Assembly: GCF_016428855.1 (NCBI RefSeq)
Contig: NZ_JAELTN010000041.1
Location: forward strand, 1 to 51,939
DNA: 51,939 nt
Direction: 5' to 3'
Source: Pedobacter sp. ASV28
Lineage (GTDB): Bacteria; Bacteroidota; Bacteroidia; Sphingobacteriales; Sphingobacteriaceae
Below, piece after piece: positions 16,761 to 27,470 of the stretch (its first letter is position 1; each line of letters begins with the position of its first letter). The notes under the pieces were generated by a model. It made no database searches. It was not told the DNA's origin and worked only from the letters and a program-made list of their open reading frames with translations. Made by a program: the position numbers and the translations under genes.

Positions 16761-16854
16761 TTGCCAAATATACAGCAATTTATCTTTATTTTTTGTCAGT
16801 GTGAGTTCAAAAACTGGCAAAAAAGCCGTTCCAAACAAGATTATAAAATCCACA

Positions 16855-16882
16855 AATAAAAAAAGGGTGAAAAAATCACCCT
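16855..16882 (-). terminator. Rho-independent terminator of kbl
   Basis: On the minus strand AGGGTGA-tttttT-CACCCT forms a hairpin (16864-16882) followed by seven T. It lies just after the kbl stop (16910) and before the pheS promoter region. Confidence 0.85.
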
Positions 16883-16909
16883 CTCTATCATTTGGTATAG
16901 AATTTATGT

Positions 16910-18097
16910 TTAGATGACGCCCAATTCCTTACCTACTTTGGTAAACGCAGCAATAGCTTGGTCTAAATGATGTTGTTCATGTGCTGCAGAAAGCTGTACC
17001 CTAATACGGGCTTTGCCCTGAGGTACTACGGGATAGAAAAAACCAATCACATAAATACCCTCTTCCAACATTCTGGCCGCAAAAGCTTGTGCTACTTTAG
17101 CGTCGTATAGCATAACTGGTACAATAGGGTGAAAACCAGGCTTGATATCAAAACCCACAGCGGTCATTTTTTCCCTAAAATATTTGGTATTATACTCTAA
17201 TTTGTCCCTTAATTCGGTGGTATCGCTCAACATATCCAAAACGGCCACAGAAGCACCAGCTATAGAAGGGGCCAAGGTATTAGAGAACAGATAAGGCCTT
17301 GAACGCTGGCGCAACATATCCACAATCTCCTTACGGCCAGAGGTGAAGCCTCCTGAAGCACCACCTAAGGCTTTGCCCAAAGTACCCGTAATAATATCTA
17401 TTCTACCCATTACGTTGAAGTGCTCATGGGTACCACGACCTGTCTTACCAATAAATCCAGAACAATGTGATTCGTCGATCATGACCAAGGCCTCATATTT
17501 ATCGGCCAAGTTGCAAATCTGATCCAATGGTGCCACAGAACCATCCATAGAAAATGCTCCGTCGGTAACGATCATACGGTGGCGACAATCTTTAGCAGCG
17601 ATCAATTGCTTTTCCAGATCTTCCATATCGCAATTTTTATAACGAAAGCGCTGTGCCTTGCATAATCTTACCCCATCAATAATCGAAGCATGATTTAGTT
17701 CATCAGAAATAATAGCATCTTCAGGGCCAAGTAATGGCTCAAAAACCCCTCCATTCGCATCGAAAGCTGCTGCATATAAAATGGTATCTTCTGTTCCCAA
17801 GAACTTAGAGATTTTAGCTTCTAGCGCTTTATGTATATCTTGGGTACCACAGATGAAACGTACGGACGACATACCATAACCATATCGATCGATGGCATTT
17901 TTGGCCGCATTGATCACTGCAGGATGGGAAGAAAGCCCCAAATAGTTATTTGCACAGAAATTGATGACTTCTGCTCCGGTGCTCACTTTAATATCGGCAC
18001 CTTGTGGCGTAATGATAATGCGTTCGCGTTTATACAGACCAGCATTTTCAATTTCTTCTAATTCTTTTTGAAGTACGGGTTGAAGGGTTTTATACAT
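16910..18097 (-). CDS. kbl: Glycine C-acetyltransferase (2-amino-3-ketobutyrate CoA ligase)
   Basis: 395 residues and nearly collinear with E. coli Kbl (398). Shared segments include [51 protein letters not shown] and the PLP lysine Lys242 in [15 protein letters not shown]. It cleaves 2-amino-3-ketobutyrate with CoA to glycine and acetyl-CoA, the second step of threonine breakdown; the first enzyme, Tdh, is encoded at 40914-41858. Alpha-oxoamine synthase relatives (serine palmitoyltransferase, KBL, BioF) share the fold, but the match to Kbl is much closer. It has its own promoter (18124-18151) and terminator. Confidence 0.93.
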   Translation of the reverse strand: MYKTLQPVLQKELEEIENAGLYKRERIIITPQGADIKVSTGAEVINFCANNYLGLSSHPAVINAAKNAIDRYGYGMSSVRFICGTQDIHKALEAKISKFLGTEDTILYAAAFDANGGVFEPLLGPEDAIISDELNHASIIDGVRLCKAQRFRYKNCDMEDLEKQLIAAKDCRHRMIVTDGAFSMDGSVAPLDQICNLADKYEALVMIDESHCSGFIGKTGRGTHEHFNVMGRIDIITGTLGKALGGASGGFTSGRKEIVDMLRQRSRPYLFSNTLAPSIAGASVAVLDMLSDTTELRDKLEYNTKYFREKMTAVGFDIKPGFHPIVPVMLYDAKVAQAFAARMLEEGIYVIGFFYPVVPQGKARIRVQLSAAHEQHHLDQAIAAFTKVGKELGVI

Positions 18098-18123
18098 AAT
18101 GTTATTTTTGATAGATTTAAGGA

Positions 18124-18151
18124 CAAATATAGTATTTTGGACGTTAACAAA
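18124..18151 (-). promoter_or_regulatory. Promoter of kbl
   Basis: On the minus strand TTTG (18151-18148), a 16-nt spacer, then TATATTTG (18131-18124), an exact TAnnTTTG -7 box. This gives a leader of about 20 nt before the ATG at 18097. The spacer is one base shorter than the usual 17-23. Confidence 0.6.
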
Positions 18152-18202
18152 CTTTAGACAACAATTTACGTTATGTAAGGCAAATTGCTATATTTATACC
18201 TT

Positions 18203-20656
18203 ATGAATAAAACCTTTCTCCTATTTCTAGGTCTATTGCTTTCTTCTTTTTTTACAAAGGCACAACAGTATCAAATTAATGGTAAGATCACAGACAAGGC
18301 AGGGGAAGAAATTCCTTTTGTATCTGTATTCATAAAGGAAACCACCAAAGGTGTATCTGCCAATGTAAACGGCATTTACAAGATACAAGTAGACAAGGGC
18401 AAGGTGGTTTTAATTTTTAAGGCCATTGGCTACAAAACTTTAGAGCAGGAAGTAGAGGTCAACGAAAATATTACGTTCAACACCAGCTTAGCTGCTGAAA
18501 ACTATACACTCAACAGTGTAGTGATCAAGGCCAATGCAGAGGATCCTGCTTACCGAATTGTTAGAAATGCCATCAAAAACAGAAAAAACTATCTAGAGGA
18601 AATTTTTTCCTACAGTAACGATGTATATATAAAAGGCATGCAGAAGTTGGTCGGTGCACCCAAAAAATTCTTTGGCAGGGACATACAAAAGACGTTAAAC
18701 CTCGACACCAACAGAAATGGCATTTTATACCTTTCCGAATCGCAATCCAAATTCGCATTCATGAAGCGCAATAAGATCCATGAAGAGATGGTATCTTCCA
18801 AAATATCGGGAAGAAACAATTCATTTAGTTTCAACAAAGCCTCTGACATGCAGATCAACTTCTACGAGAACCTGCTTTTAGAAAACACAGGACTAAGTGC
18901 CAGGAGTTTTGTTTCTCCCATTGCCGACAATGCTCTTTTCTATTATAAATACAAATTGTTGGGTACCATAGAAGAGAATGGCATGGTGATCAACAAAATA
19001 GAAGTATTTCCACGTCGGAAGAACGACCCTGTGTTTAGAGGGATAATCTATATTGCCGATGAAACATGGAGATTGATGGGCACCGACCTAAACCTTACAA
19101 AAGATGCAGGCATTAATTTGCTCGATACCTTAAATATTTCACAGCAGTACATTAAGGTTGAAAATACCTATATGCCTTCAAATATGAAATTTCAGTTTAA
19201 TGGCAATGTATTCGGTTTTAAGTTCGAAGGTTATTTTATAAGCGTATATAGCAACTATGCCATTAACCCTACATTCCCTAAAAACTATTTTACCGCTGAA
19301 ATCTTAAAGATCAATAAAGCGGTAAACAAAAAGGACTCGCTATATTGGGCCAATAACAGGCCAATTCCGCTTACGGAAGAAGAGAAAAAAGATTACATAA
19401 AAAAAGACAGCATTGCCCTACGTATGCAATCCAAGCCTTATCTCGATTCTATTGAAAAGGTAAACAATAACTTTACCTTGGGCAAAATATTAGTAACGAG
19501 CTACAGTATCAACAACAGGTACCATAAAGAATACTATACGTTTGACCCCATCATTAGGTCGGTGTTATATAATACGGTAGAAGGCCTTGCACTGAAATAT
19601 GGGGTTACCTTTAGAAAAAATCTGGAAGACCGAAAGTTTTTTAGCATCAGGCCGGAAATACGCTACGGATTTGCCAATAAAACATTTACAGCAAACCTGA
19701 CCAATACCTATTACTATGATCCGCTTAAGCGAGCCAGTATAGGCCTTTCCTTTGGGAGTGGTATTTTCGACCTGAATAATTATGGTTCTATGCCCTTGTA
19801 TAGCAATAGCTTAAACTCCCTATTATATGAAAAAAACTTCTCCAAATTTTATGAAAAGGAATTTGTGAATATATATACCAGCCGCGAGTTGGCAAATGGG
19901 CTACAAGGAAACCTATACCTTTCCTACAACAGGAACAAAACCTTAACCAATCACAGTAGTTATAAATTCAGGGATGTAAAAGATATAGAGTTTACCTCTA
20001 ACAATCCTTTTACGCCAGATCGTGAAGATCCTTTATTTCCCAATTATAATGCATTAAGCATTTCTGCCAACCTTACCTATACTATTGGCCAAAAATATAT
20101 AAGTCGCCCAGATGGCAAGATCTATATGGAAGCTAAATATCCAAGAATCAGCTTATCTTATAGAACTGGTATAAAAAACATCTTAGGCAGCGATGTAGAT
20201 TATGACCTGATCAGTGCCGAACTCTATCAGGAACGAATTAGTCTAGGTCTATGGGGCTATACCTCTTTTGTATTGGGTGCAGGCAAATTTCTAAATAACA
20301 AAACGGTCTACTACCCAGACTTCAAGCATTTCAGAGGAAACATTGCCCTGATCTTTCCACCTAACCTCCGTAAGTTCTCTTATTTAGACTTTTACTTATA
20401 TAGTACAGACAGACAATATTTCGAAGGACATTTGGAGCATAACTTCTCGGGCTTTTTCATCAATAAAATTCCTTTGCTACGCAAACTCAAATTAGAAGAA
20501 TTTGTAGGAGTAAATTATTTGACCCAACCCCTAAAAACCAATTATACCGAATTTTATTTTGGTTTATCGAGATTGATTTTCAGGGCAAGCTATGGCTTTG
20601 CCTACGACGAAAAAAAGAAAATATCGCAAGGTTTCAGGTTTAGCTATGGCTTTTAG
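18203..20656 (+). CDS. DUF5686 outer-membrane protein, first of a tandem pair
   Basis: 817 residues from the ATG at 18203 (a TTG at 18185 would add six). Signal peptide to FTKAQQ, carboxypeptidase-like regulatory domain (about 25-105; YQINGKITDKAGEEIPFVSV), then a long DUF5686 region with APKKFFGRD, SFSFNKASDMQINFYENLL and SPIADNALFYYKYKLLGT. It ends in beta strands and a terminal Phe (GFRFSYGF), typical of an outer-membrane barrel. Function of the family is unknown; these are not TonB receptors, as there is no plug. The gene is 105 bp from divergent kbl and 95 bp from its paralogue. Confidence 0.85.
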   Translation: MNKTFLLFLGLLLSSFFTKAQQYQINGKITDKAGEEIPFVSVFIKETTKGVSANVNGIYKIQVDKGKVVLIFKAIGYKTLEQEVEVNENITFNTSLAAENYTLNSVVIKANAEDPAYRIVRNAIKNRKNYLEEIFSYSNDVYIKGMQKLVGAPKKFFGRDIQKTLNLDTNRNGILYLSESQSKFAFMKRNKIHEEMVSSKISGRNNSFSFNKASDMQINFYENLLLENTGLSARSFVSPIADNALFYYKYKLLGTIEENGMVINKIEVFPRRKNDPVFRGIIYIADETWRLMGTDLNLTKDAGINLLDTLNISQQYIKVENTYMPSNMKFQFNGNVFGFKFEGYFISVYSNYAINPTFPKNYFTAEILKINKAVNKKDSLYWANNRPIPLTEEEKKDYIKKDSIALRMQSKPYLDSIEKVNNNFTLGKILVTSYSINNRYHKEYYTFDPIIRSVLYNTVEGLALKYGVTFRKNLEDRKFFSIRPEIRYGFANKTFTANLTNTYYYDPLKRASIGLSFGSGIFDLNNYGSMPLYSNSLNSLLYEKNFSKFYEKEFVNIYTSRELANGLQGNLYLSYNRNKTLTNHSSYKFRDVKDIEFTSNNPFTPDREDPLFPNYNALSISANLTYTIGQKYISRPDGKIYMEAKYPRISLSYRTGIKNILGSDVDYDLISAELYQERISLGLWGYTSFVLGAGKFLNNKTVYYPDFKHFRGNIALIFPPNLRKFSYLDFYLYSTDRQYFEGHLEHNFSGFFINKIPLLRKLKLEEFVGVNYLTQPLKTNYTEFYFGLSRLIFRASYGFAYDEKKKISQGFRFSYGF

Positions 20657-20751
20657 CGAAAAATTAAACCATTACCTTTAATTAAGCGATATAATTTAAT
20701 TACTATTGGATATATTGTTCCAATTGAAAATCTAGCTATGTTGACTGTCTG

Positions 20752-23199
20752 ATGAGATTTTGCCTAAAAACATATCTTTTGCTAATATTTATAGGGCTCA
20801 GTGCATCTGCCCAACAGTATACCATAACAGGCAAAATAACAGATGGCAAAGGTATTGTAGTGCCTTTTGTTTCCATCTATATTAACGCAACCACCAAAGG
20901 TACTTCTTCCAATATAGACGGCGACTATAAACTAACCCTTCCTGCAGGAAAAGTAGATCTACAATTTACCGCAATAGGTTATGAAGATAAAACGATCAGC
21001 ATCCTTATTAAGGAAAACAAGGTACTAGATATTATTTTAACCCCAAAGGTCTTCACCTTAAATGATGTGGTGATCAGTTCTTCCCATGAGAACCGCGCCG
21101 ATGAGATCATCAGAAAAACCATCCTAAAACGTCGAACCTATCTCAACGAAATCGAGGCCTTTTCTTGTGAAGTGTACACCAAAGGCATGCAGAAGCTACT
21201 TACTGCACCCAAAAAGTTTTTTGGCAGGGATGTGGCTACCATACTCGATTTAGACAGCAACAGACAGGGCATTATCTACCTCTCGGAAACCGAGTCAAAA
21301 TTAGACTTTAAAAGAAAGAATAAAATTAAGGAAGTGATGATTTCCTCTAAAGTGGCAGGAAATGATAATGGTTTTAGCTTTAACAAGGCTTCTGATCTTA
21401 GCATCAACTTCTATGAGAACGTTCTTTTTGAGGACAAACTGAGTGTTCGAGGATTTGTATCGCCCATTGCCGACAACGCTTTTTCTTTCTACAAATACAA
21501 ATTATTGGGAACAAGTGAAAACGAAGGAAAAATTATCAATAAAATACAGGTCATTCCAAAGAAACCAAATGCCCCCGCATTTTCGGGCATCATCTACATT
21601 GTGAACGATACTTGGCGCTTGAGTGCGGTTAATCTTTTCATTACCAAAAAATCGGGTATAGAATTTATTGATACACTAAGCATCAAACAACAGCTTGTTC
21701 AAATAAACGACGTATATCTTCCCACCTCCATACAATTCAACCTCGTTGGCAAAGTTTTTGGTTTCAAATTTTCAGGCTATGTTATTGGCGTTTATAAAAA
21801 CTATAATGTAACACCTTCTTTCAGGAAAAATTTTTTCAGCAATGAAATCCTAAAGATTGAAGCATCATCGAATAAAAAAGATTCCCTCTATTGGGAAAGA
21901 TCACGATCTGTGCCTTTAACCAGCGAAGAACGCGAAAACTACGTTAGGAAAGATAGCATAAGCCGTCTAAAATCGTCTCAACATTATCTAGATTCGGTAG
22001 ATCGGGTAAAGAACAGATTCAATGCTAGCCAAATATTAATCACTCCCTATATCTATTATCGAAGTTACAATCAAAAAAGCATTACCTATGACGCACTCCT
22101 TTCGAGCGTTTATTACAATACGGTGGAAGGACTTGGACTAAAATATGCCGTTACCCTTAGACAGGGTTTCAATGACGGCCGCTATTACACCATAAAACCA
22201 GAGGCCCGGTATGGTTTTGCCAATGAACATTTCAATGCCCATATCAAAGCAAAATATTTATATGATCCTACAAAAAATGCATCCATATCTATTGGTTTCG
22301 GCTCTGAGGTAGCCAACTTAAATTCACAAAAGCAAACCAACCTCTTACGAAACAGCATTAATGCATTGGTATTTGGAAAAAATGTGGCCAAGTTTTATGA
22401 ACGCCGTTTCTTTAACATTCAGGCCACCAGAGAATTTGCACCAAGCTTTGAACTTACCCTTAGCGCAGACTATGCCAGACGAACCGCTTTACTGAACTCG
22501 AGTTTCCAAAGCTTTAGGAATCAACCCAATTTTACCTCAAATGATCCATTTAATCCCCTAGATGAACAAAGCTACCTTTTTCCACAGCATAGGGCCTTGG
22601 TATTAAGCGGAACTTTGGCCTATACTGTTGCCCAAAAGTATATTACCCGCCCAGATGGACGGTTTTATATGGAAAGTGAGTTCCCAAGAATTGAGTTCAA
22701 TTATAGAAAAGGTATTTCAGGCATCTTCAGGTCGGCGGCAGATTATGATTTCATCTCCTTAGAAATCTTTCAAAAAGATGTTCATTTTTTATTGATGGGC
22801 AAATCGTCCATACTTGTTGGCGCAGGAAAATTTCTGACCACCAAAAGTTTAAATTATCCAGACTGGAAGCATTTCAGGGCCAACCAATCTCTAATATTCG
22901 ATGCCGACGAAAGGAACTTCCACTTTTTGGACTTTTACATCTTCAACACAACCAAACAGTATTTCGAAGCCCATTTCCAACATAACTTCGGTTCTTTTTT
23001 CACCAATAAGATTCCTCTGCTCAGAAGGTTAAAACTAGAAGAGATTATAGGTGGCGCCTACCTATCTTCTCCAGAAAAACGAAATTACAGCGAGTTTTAC
23101 TTCGGCATCAAACGCCTAAATTTCCGGATCCATTATGGTTACGCCTACGACCGTCATACGTTGATCAAAAAGGGCTTTAAGCTATCTTATGGTTTCTGA
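20752..23199 (+). CDS. DUF5686 outer-membrane protein, second of a tandem pair
   Basis: 815 residues with the same layout as the previous gene: signal peptide to SASAQQ, carboxypeptidase-like domain (YTITGKITDGKGIVVPFVSI), DUF5686 body and a C-terminal Phe (GFKLSYGF). Blocks such as APKKFFGRD, SFNKASDLSINFYENVLF and FVSPIADNAFSFYKYKLLGT align without gaps to the first copy, and by eye about half of the residues agree there. The pair therefore arose by tandem duplication, long enough ago to have diverged. Probably outer membrane; role unknown. Confidence 0.85.
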   Translation: MRFCLKTYLLLIFIGLSASAQQYTITGKITDGKGIVVPFVSIYINATTKGTSSNIDGDYKLTLPAGKVDLQFTAIGYEDKTISILIKENKVLDIILTPKVFTLNDVVISSSHENRADEIIRKTILKRRTYLNEIEAFSCEVYTKGMQKLLTAPKKFFGRDVATILDLDSNRQGIIYLSETESKLDFKRKNKIKEVMISSKVAGNDNGFSFNKASDLSINFYENVLFEDKLSVRGFVSPIADNAFSFYKYKLLGTSENEGKIINKIQVIPKKPNAPAFSGIIYIVNDTWRLSAVNLFITKKSGIEFIDTLSIKQQLVQINDVYLPTSIQFNLVGKVFGFKFSGYVIGVYKNYNVTPSFRKNFFSNEILKIEASSNKKDSLYWERSRSVPLTSEERENYVRKDSISRLKSSQHYLDSVDRVKNRFNASQILITPYIYYRSYNQKSITYDALLSSVYYNTVEGLGLKYAVTLRQGFNDGRYYTIKPEARYGFANEHFNAHIKAKYLYDPTKNASISIGFGSEVANLNSQKQTNLLRNSINALVFGKNVAKFYERRFFNIQATREFAPSFELTLSADYARRTALLNSSFQSFRNQPNFTSNDPFNPLDEQSYLFPQHRALVLSGTLAYTVAQKYITRPDGRFYMESEFPRIEFNYRKGISGIFRSAADYDFISLEIFQKDVHFLLMGKSSILVGAGKFLTTKSLNYPDWKHFRANQSLIFDADERNFHFLDFYIFNTTKQYFEAHFQHNFGSFFTNKIPLLRRLKLEEIIGGAYLSSPEKRNYSEFYFGIKRLNFRIHYGYAYDRHTLIKKGFKLSYGF

Positions 23200-23243
23200 T
23201 TAATGATGTAAATCATATCTTTCAAACATTAGCTACAAATTAC

Positions 23244-23251
23244 TATCTTTG
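23244..23251 (+). promoter_or_regulatory. -7 box of trhO
   Basis: TATCTTTG matches TAnnTTTG exactly, 39 bp before the trhO ATG. The -33 position has only a poor TTT match. Confidence 0.5.
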
Positions 23252-23290
23252 CATCGCATTAAACGCCGTTTGCATCGGTATCAATGAATT

Positions 23291-24220
23291 ATGAAATATA
23301 ACACCTTACTTTATTACTGCTATTCGCCAATAGCAGATGCAGAACAATTCGCTGCAGATCATTTAAAATTCTGTAAATCTATTGGGCTAGTTGGCCGTAT
23401 TATAGTGGCCGACGAAGGTTTGAACGGTACCGTTTCTGGCTCCATAGAATCTTGCAGAACCTATATGGAACACTTACATGCTGATGAGCGATTTGCAAAA
23501 ACAGAATTTAAGGTTGATGAAGTAGATGAACCTTCCTTTATCAAGATGCACTGTCGCTACAAGGCAGAAATTGTACACTCTGGCTTACGTGACAAAACCA
23601 TTATAGATCCCAATAAGCAGACTGGGAAACACCTAGAGCCCACAGCATTTAGCGAAATGATGAACCAAGATGATGTAATTGTATTGGATGTAAGATCTAA
23701 TTATGAACATAACCTTGGCAAATTCAAAAATGCCATCACCTTAGATATTGAAAACTTTCGCGACTTTCCAGATCAGATTGAAGCTTTGGCCAAATATAAA
23801 GACAAAAAAGTACTCACTTATTGTACCGGAGGCATTAAATGCGAGAAAGCATCTGCTTTATTGCTTCATCATGGGTTTAATGATGTTTATCAATTACATG
23901 GGGGCATTATCAAATATGGGAAAGAAGCTGGTGGAAAAGATTTTGAGGGGAAATGCTATGTATTCGATAACAGAATTGCAGTAGATGTTAATTCGGTAAA
24001 CCCAACGGTGGTGAGCAAGTGCTTCAACTGCGGAACCATCTCGTCGAAAATGATCAATTGTGCCAATCCTGAATGCAACGAACATTTCACCCAATGCGAT
24101 GCCTGTGGTGAAGAGCTACAAGGATGTTGCTCAATTGAGTGTACTACACACCCACGCAAACGTCCATATGATGGAACTGGCTATTATGTAAAAGTGCCGC
24201 AGCCCATTTTAAAAGATTAA
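23291..24220 (+). CDS. trhO: tRNA uridine 5-hydroxylase, rhodanese-like (TrhO/YceA)
   Basis: 309 residues. The N-terminal domain (1-100) carries RIIVADEGLNGTVSGS, the rhodanese domain (about 120-215) has Cys178 in YCTGGIKCEKAS, and the C-terminus has a Cys-rich segment (KCFNCG, CANPECN, QCDACG, CCSIEC) with the ending RKRPYDGTGYY. All are marks of the YceA/TrhO family, which oxygen-dependently hydroxylates U34 of certain tRNAs. It is a single gene with a -7 box upstream. Confidence 0.92.
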   Translation: MKYNTLLYYCYSPIADAEQFAADHLKFCKSIGLVGRIIVADEGLNGTVSGSIESCRTYMEHLHADERFAKTEFKVDEVDEPSFIKMHCRYKAEIVHSGLRDKTIIDPNKQTGKHLEPTAFSEMMNQDDVIVLDVRSNYEHNLGKFKNAITLDIENFRDFPDQIEALAKYKDKKVLTYCTGGIKCEKASALLLHHGFNDVYQLHGGIIKYGKEAGGKDFEGKCYVFDNRIAVDVNSVNPTVVSKCFNCGTISSKMINCANPECNEHFTQCDACGEELQGCCSIECTTHPRKRPYDGTGYYVKVPQPILKD

Positions 24221-24470
24221 CTTAGTACTTTCTATTAAAATTTATAGCAAACTGACATACAAAAACTGATTGTCATGATCTTCTTACAGGTATCAAACCT
24301 CCTTTATGCTATCGGCTTTGCATAGCTGTCTGCAATTTAACATTGAGCGGTTTTTGGATTGATCATTTTGGCCATTTTATTTGGCTTTATCAAGAAATAA
24401 AGATAGACAGTTTTTATTTATAGCGTTTAAATTTCCTAATTTGCAACAAGCCCCTTTTACAATTTAGTAA

Positions 24471-27371
24471 ATGAAGATCAGCCTGCGAAATATCGTCTTT
24501 TACGTTTGTACTCTTTTATTCGGTATAAACCATGCATTTGCCAGTGAAATTCAAAGAATTGGCGTGCCCTATGTACAGAACTATCCCAAATCCCTATATG
24601 CTGCAGGAAACCAAAATTGGGCGATTAGCAAAGACCAAAAAGGTCAGCTATATTTCGGAAATGCGGCGGGTCTCCTCTCCTTCGATGGAAAATATTGGCA
24701 AAAACACGAATTGCCCAATCGACAAATTGTAAGGTCTGTGGCCTCAGGAGCCCATGGCCTGATCTATACCGGTGGCTTTGGTGAATTTGGTTATTGGACC
24801 TTTAGCAACAGAAAACTGACCTATACTTCACTGGTCGATCAGCTTCCCAAAAACATTAAATTAACTGCAGAAGTATGGAAAATCTATGTAGTAGGCAGCA
24901 AGGTAATATTTCAAACTTTTTCTAATATTTTCATCTACGAAAACAAAAAGATATCGGTGATCAAACCACCAAACAATCTCCTTTTCCTACATCAGGTCAA
25001 CAACCGGATTTTTGCTGAGGTATTAGAACAAGGGCTTTTCGAATTAAAAGGTAAACAACTGGTAAAACTAGATGGAAGTGAAGTAATTGGTCATACAGGT
25101 GTTCTGTCCATACTTCCTTACAAAGGTAGCCAATTGCTTATAGGCACCAGTAAAAATGGGCTTTTCCTTTTTGATGGATCTAAATTTAGTCCATTTCAGA
25201 ATCAGGCTAACAATTTTTTAAAAACCTATCAACTTAATAATGGGGCACTGGTACTGAACAAATATTTTGCCTATGGAACCATCTTAAATGGCATTATTAT
25301 TATTGATGAAAATGGCAACATTGTCCAAACCATTAATAAGACCAGCGGCTTACAAAACAACACCATTTTAAGTTTATATAATGATAACGAAAACAATTTA
25401 TGGGCAGGTCTAGACAATGGAATAGATCGAATAGAGCTCAACTCTCCGCTGTCCTTTTATTTCGACAAGACCGGACAGTTTGGAACAGTTTATTCCAGCC
25501 TAATTTTTGGCGATAAAATATACCTTGGTACAAATCAGGGACTATTTTATAGTAATTGGAATAAAAATTCGAATAACTTGAGCAATAGCTTCAATTTTAG
25601 ACTCATTCCTAATTCCCAGGGTCAGGTATGGGACTTGACACGTATAGACAATCAATTGATTTGTGGCCATAACAATGGCACATTTAATGTAATTGGCGAC
25701 AGAATTGAAAAACTGTCAAGTATTAATGGTGGCTGGACTTTAAAAAAGCTCAATTCCAATCCAAATTATCTTATCCAAGGGACTTATACCGGCTTGGTCA
25801 TCTACACCAAGAATGGCCAGGGCAACTGGACATACAGTCATAGAATAGCCAATTTCGGTGAACCCTCCCGATATGTAGAACAAGATCACAAAGGCAACAT
25901 ATGGGTAAGCCATGCCTATAAGGGACTGTATAGGATATCTTTAAGTAACGACCTAAAAAAAGCAATCAACATTAAGTATTACGATGAAAAAAATGGACTG
26001 CCAAGCAGCTATAACATCAATGCCTTCAATTTAGAAAATCAGATTATTTTTTCTTCAGACTTGGGTTTTTACAATTATGATGATATAAGCGATCGTTTCA
26101 ATCGCTACCAATCACTGAACAACAAGCTAGGAAGTTTTAGTGCTTCCAACAAAGTGATCAATGCAGGCCAGGGTAAATACTGGTTCATTAACCATGGAAA
26201 AATGGGTTTGGCCAGTTTTAGCGAACCAGGTAAGATTTTCATTGATTCTAACAGATTCGACATCCTTGATGGAAGAATGGTACAATACTACGAAAACATT
26301 AGCCAGATCAGCAATAATATTTACCTGATCAGTGTGGATGATGGTTTTGCCATTTATACCAATACGGTTGATGGAAATAAAGCTAAAGTTAAGCTACCAA
26401 ATGTGCTCATTGGCAAAGTAGAAGATATTACAGATAAATACAGCATCATAACAGAGAGTGGCAATAGCGAAGATGAACTAGAGATCCCATTTACCAGAAA
26501 CAATATCCGCATTTCGTTTGCCCTGCCCTATTACCGCTTATCCAAGATCAAGTTTCAATATTTCCTAGAAGGACATTCTAAACAATGGTCAGAGTGGAGT
26601 ACCTCCACGCAGAAAGATTTTACCAATTTGGCCAATGGCACCTATATCTTCAAAGTTCGGGCAAAAATAGATGAACAATCTGTTAGTGAAATCAGCACCT
26701 TAAAAGTGACCATTTTAGCTCCATGGTATGCCAACAATTGGGCTTTATTCACATACTTGATATGTATTGTAATTGCACTCATTATCGGGAAAAAAATATA
26801 CGAGGCCAAACTGCGCAAGGATCAACAAAAAATAGCCGATAAGCTACAAAAAGAAAAGGAAGAATACCTGCAAAAGAAAACCGAAGCTACCGAAAAACAG
26901 ATCAGTAGGCTAAAAACGGAAAAACTCCAGACAGAATTGGCCAGTAAGAGCAGAGAATTAGCTAACTCTGCCATGAGCTTGGTCTATAAAAATGAACTTC
27001 TGCAAAAAATCAGCCAGGAACTTAACAAGCTAAAGGACGGTAAAGATCAAAAGCCACAGGAAGATCAACTGCGAAAAATTCAGAAAATCATTGACGACGG
27101 AATGAATGATGAACGTGACTGGAATCTATTTGAAAATAGTTTTAACGAAGCCCATGAAAGCTTCTTTAAAAAGCTTAAGGCAAACCATCCAGACCTGGTA
27201 CCAAATGACCTTAAATTATGCGCTTATCTTCGCATGAATATGAGTAGTAAGGAAATGGCCTCACTGCTAAATATTTCTTTAAGGGGCGTAGAAATTCGTC
27301 GCTATAGGTTACGAAAGAAACTTGCCGTACCCCATGACAAGAACCTAACTGAGTTTCTAATCGAACTTTAA
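24471..27371 (+). CDS. Membrane-spanning propeller/Y_Y_Y regulator with HTH output
   Basis: 966 residues: signal peptide (1-25, ending AFAS), a periplasmic beta-propeller region (about 30-640) with two-component-propeller-like repeats (LWAGLDNGIDRI, IWVSHAYKGLYRI), a triple-tyrosine domain (about 670-735), one membrane helix (about 752-775), a cytoplasmic coiled coil (about 780-860), and a C-terminal LuxR-like HTH (about 908-966; MSSKEMASLLNISLRGVEIR). There is no histidine kinase or receiver, so it looks like a one-piece sensor-regulator, unlike the hybrid two-component systems of many polysaccharide loci. Its position directly before susC suggests it senses the oligosaccharide and activates that locus. 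A strong terminator follows. Confidence 0.85.
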   Translation: MKISLRNIVFYVCTLLFGINHAFASEIQRIGVPYVQNYPKSLYAAGNQNWAISKDQKGQLYFGNAAGLLSFDGKYWQKHELPNRQIVRSVASGAHGLIYTGGFGEFGYWTFSNRKLTYTSLVDQLPKNIKLTAEVWKIYVVGSKVIFQTFSNIFIYENKKISVIKPPNNLLFLHQVNNRIFAEVLEQGLFELKGKQLVKLDGSEVIGHTGVLSILPYKGSQLLIGTSKNGLFLFDGSKFSPFQNQANNFLKTYQLNNGALVLNKYFAYGTILNGIIIIDENGNIVQTINKTSGLQNNTILSLYNDNENNLWAGLDNGIDRIELNSPLSFYFDKTGQFGTVYSSLIFGDKIYLGTNQGLFYSNWNKNSNNLSNSFNFRLIPNSQGQVWDLTRIDNQLICGHNNGTFNVIGDRIEKLSSINGGWTLKKLNSNPNYLIQGTYTGLVIYTKNGQGNWTYSHRIANFGEPSRYVEQDHKGNIWVSHAYKGLYRISLSNDLKKAINIKYYDEKNGLPSSYNINAFNLENQIIFSSDLGFYNYDDISDRFNRYQSLNNKLGSFSASNKVINAGQGKYWFINHGKMGLASFSEPGKIFIDSNRFDILDGRMVQYYENISQISNNIYLISVDDGFAIYTNTVDGNKAKVKLPNVLIGKVEDITDKYSIITESGNSEDELEIPFTRNNIRISFALPYYRLSKIKFQYFLEGHSKQWSEWSTSTQKDFTNLANGTYIFKVRAKIDEQSVSEISTLKVTILAPWYANNWALFTYLICIVIALIIGKKIYEAKLRKDQQKIADKLQKEKEEYLQKKTEATEKQISRLKTEKLQTELASKSRELANSAMSLVYKNELLQKISQELNKLKDGKDQKPQEDQLRKIQKIIDDGMNDERDWNLFENSFNEAHESFFKKLKANHPDLVPNDLKLCAYLRMNMSSKEMASLLNISLRGVEIRRYRLRKKLAVPHDKNLTEFLIEL

Positions 27372-27470
27372 CACTACATCATTTCCTCTCATCATCAATT
27401 TTAAGAGCCATTAGCTCCACTACCTAAAAGTTCACTTGTAGTAGTAGACCTTTCCTGCTTCATTCACATA

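Noticed and set aside
16765..16772. TATATTTG (minus) as the pheS -7 box
   Set aside because: It ends only 5 nt before the ATG and has no -33 partner; it would need a leaderless mRNA.
16761..16853. N-terminal extension of PheS to 377 residues
   Set aside because: The added 31 residues are unlike PheS, and the family start (MLQEQI) matches the ATG at 16760.
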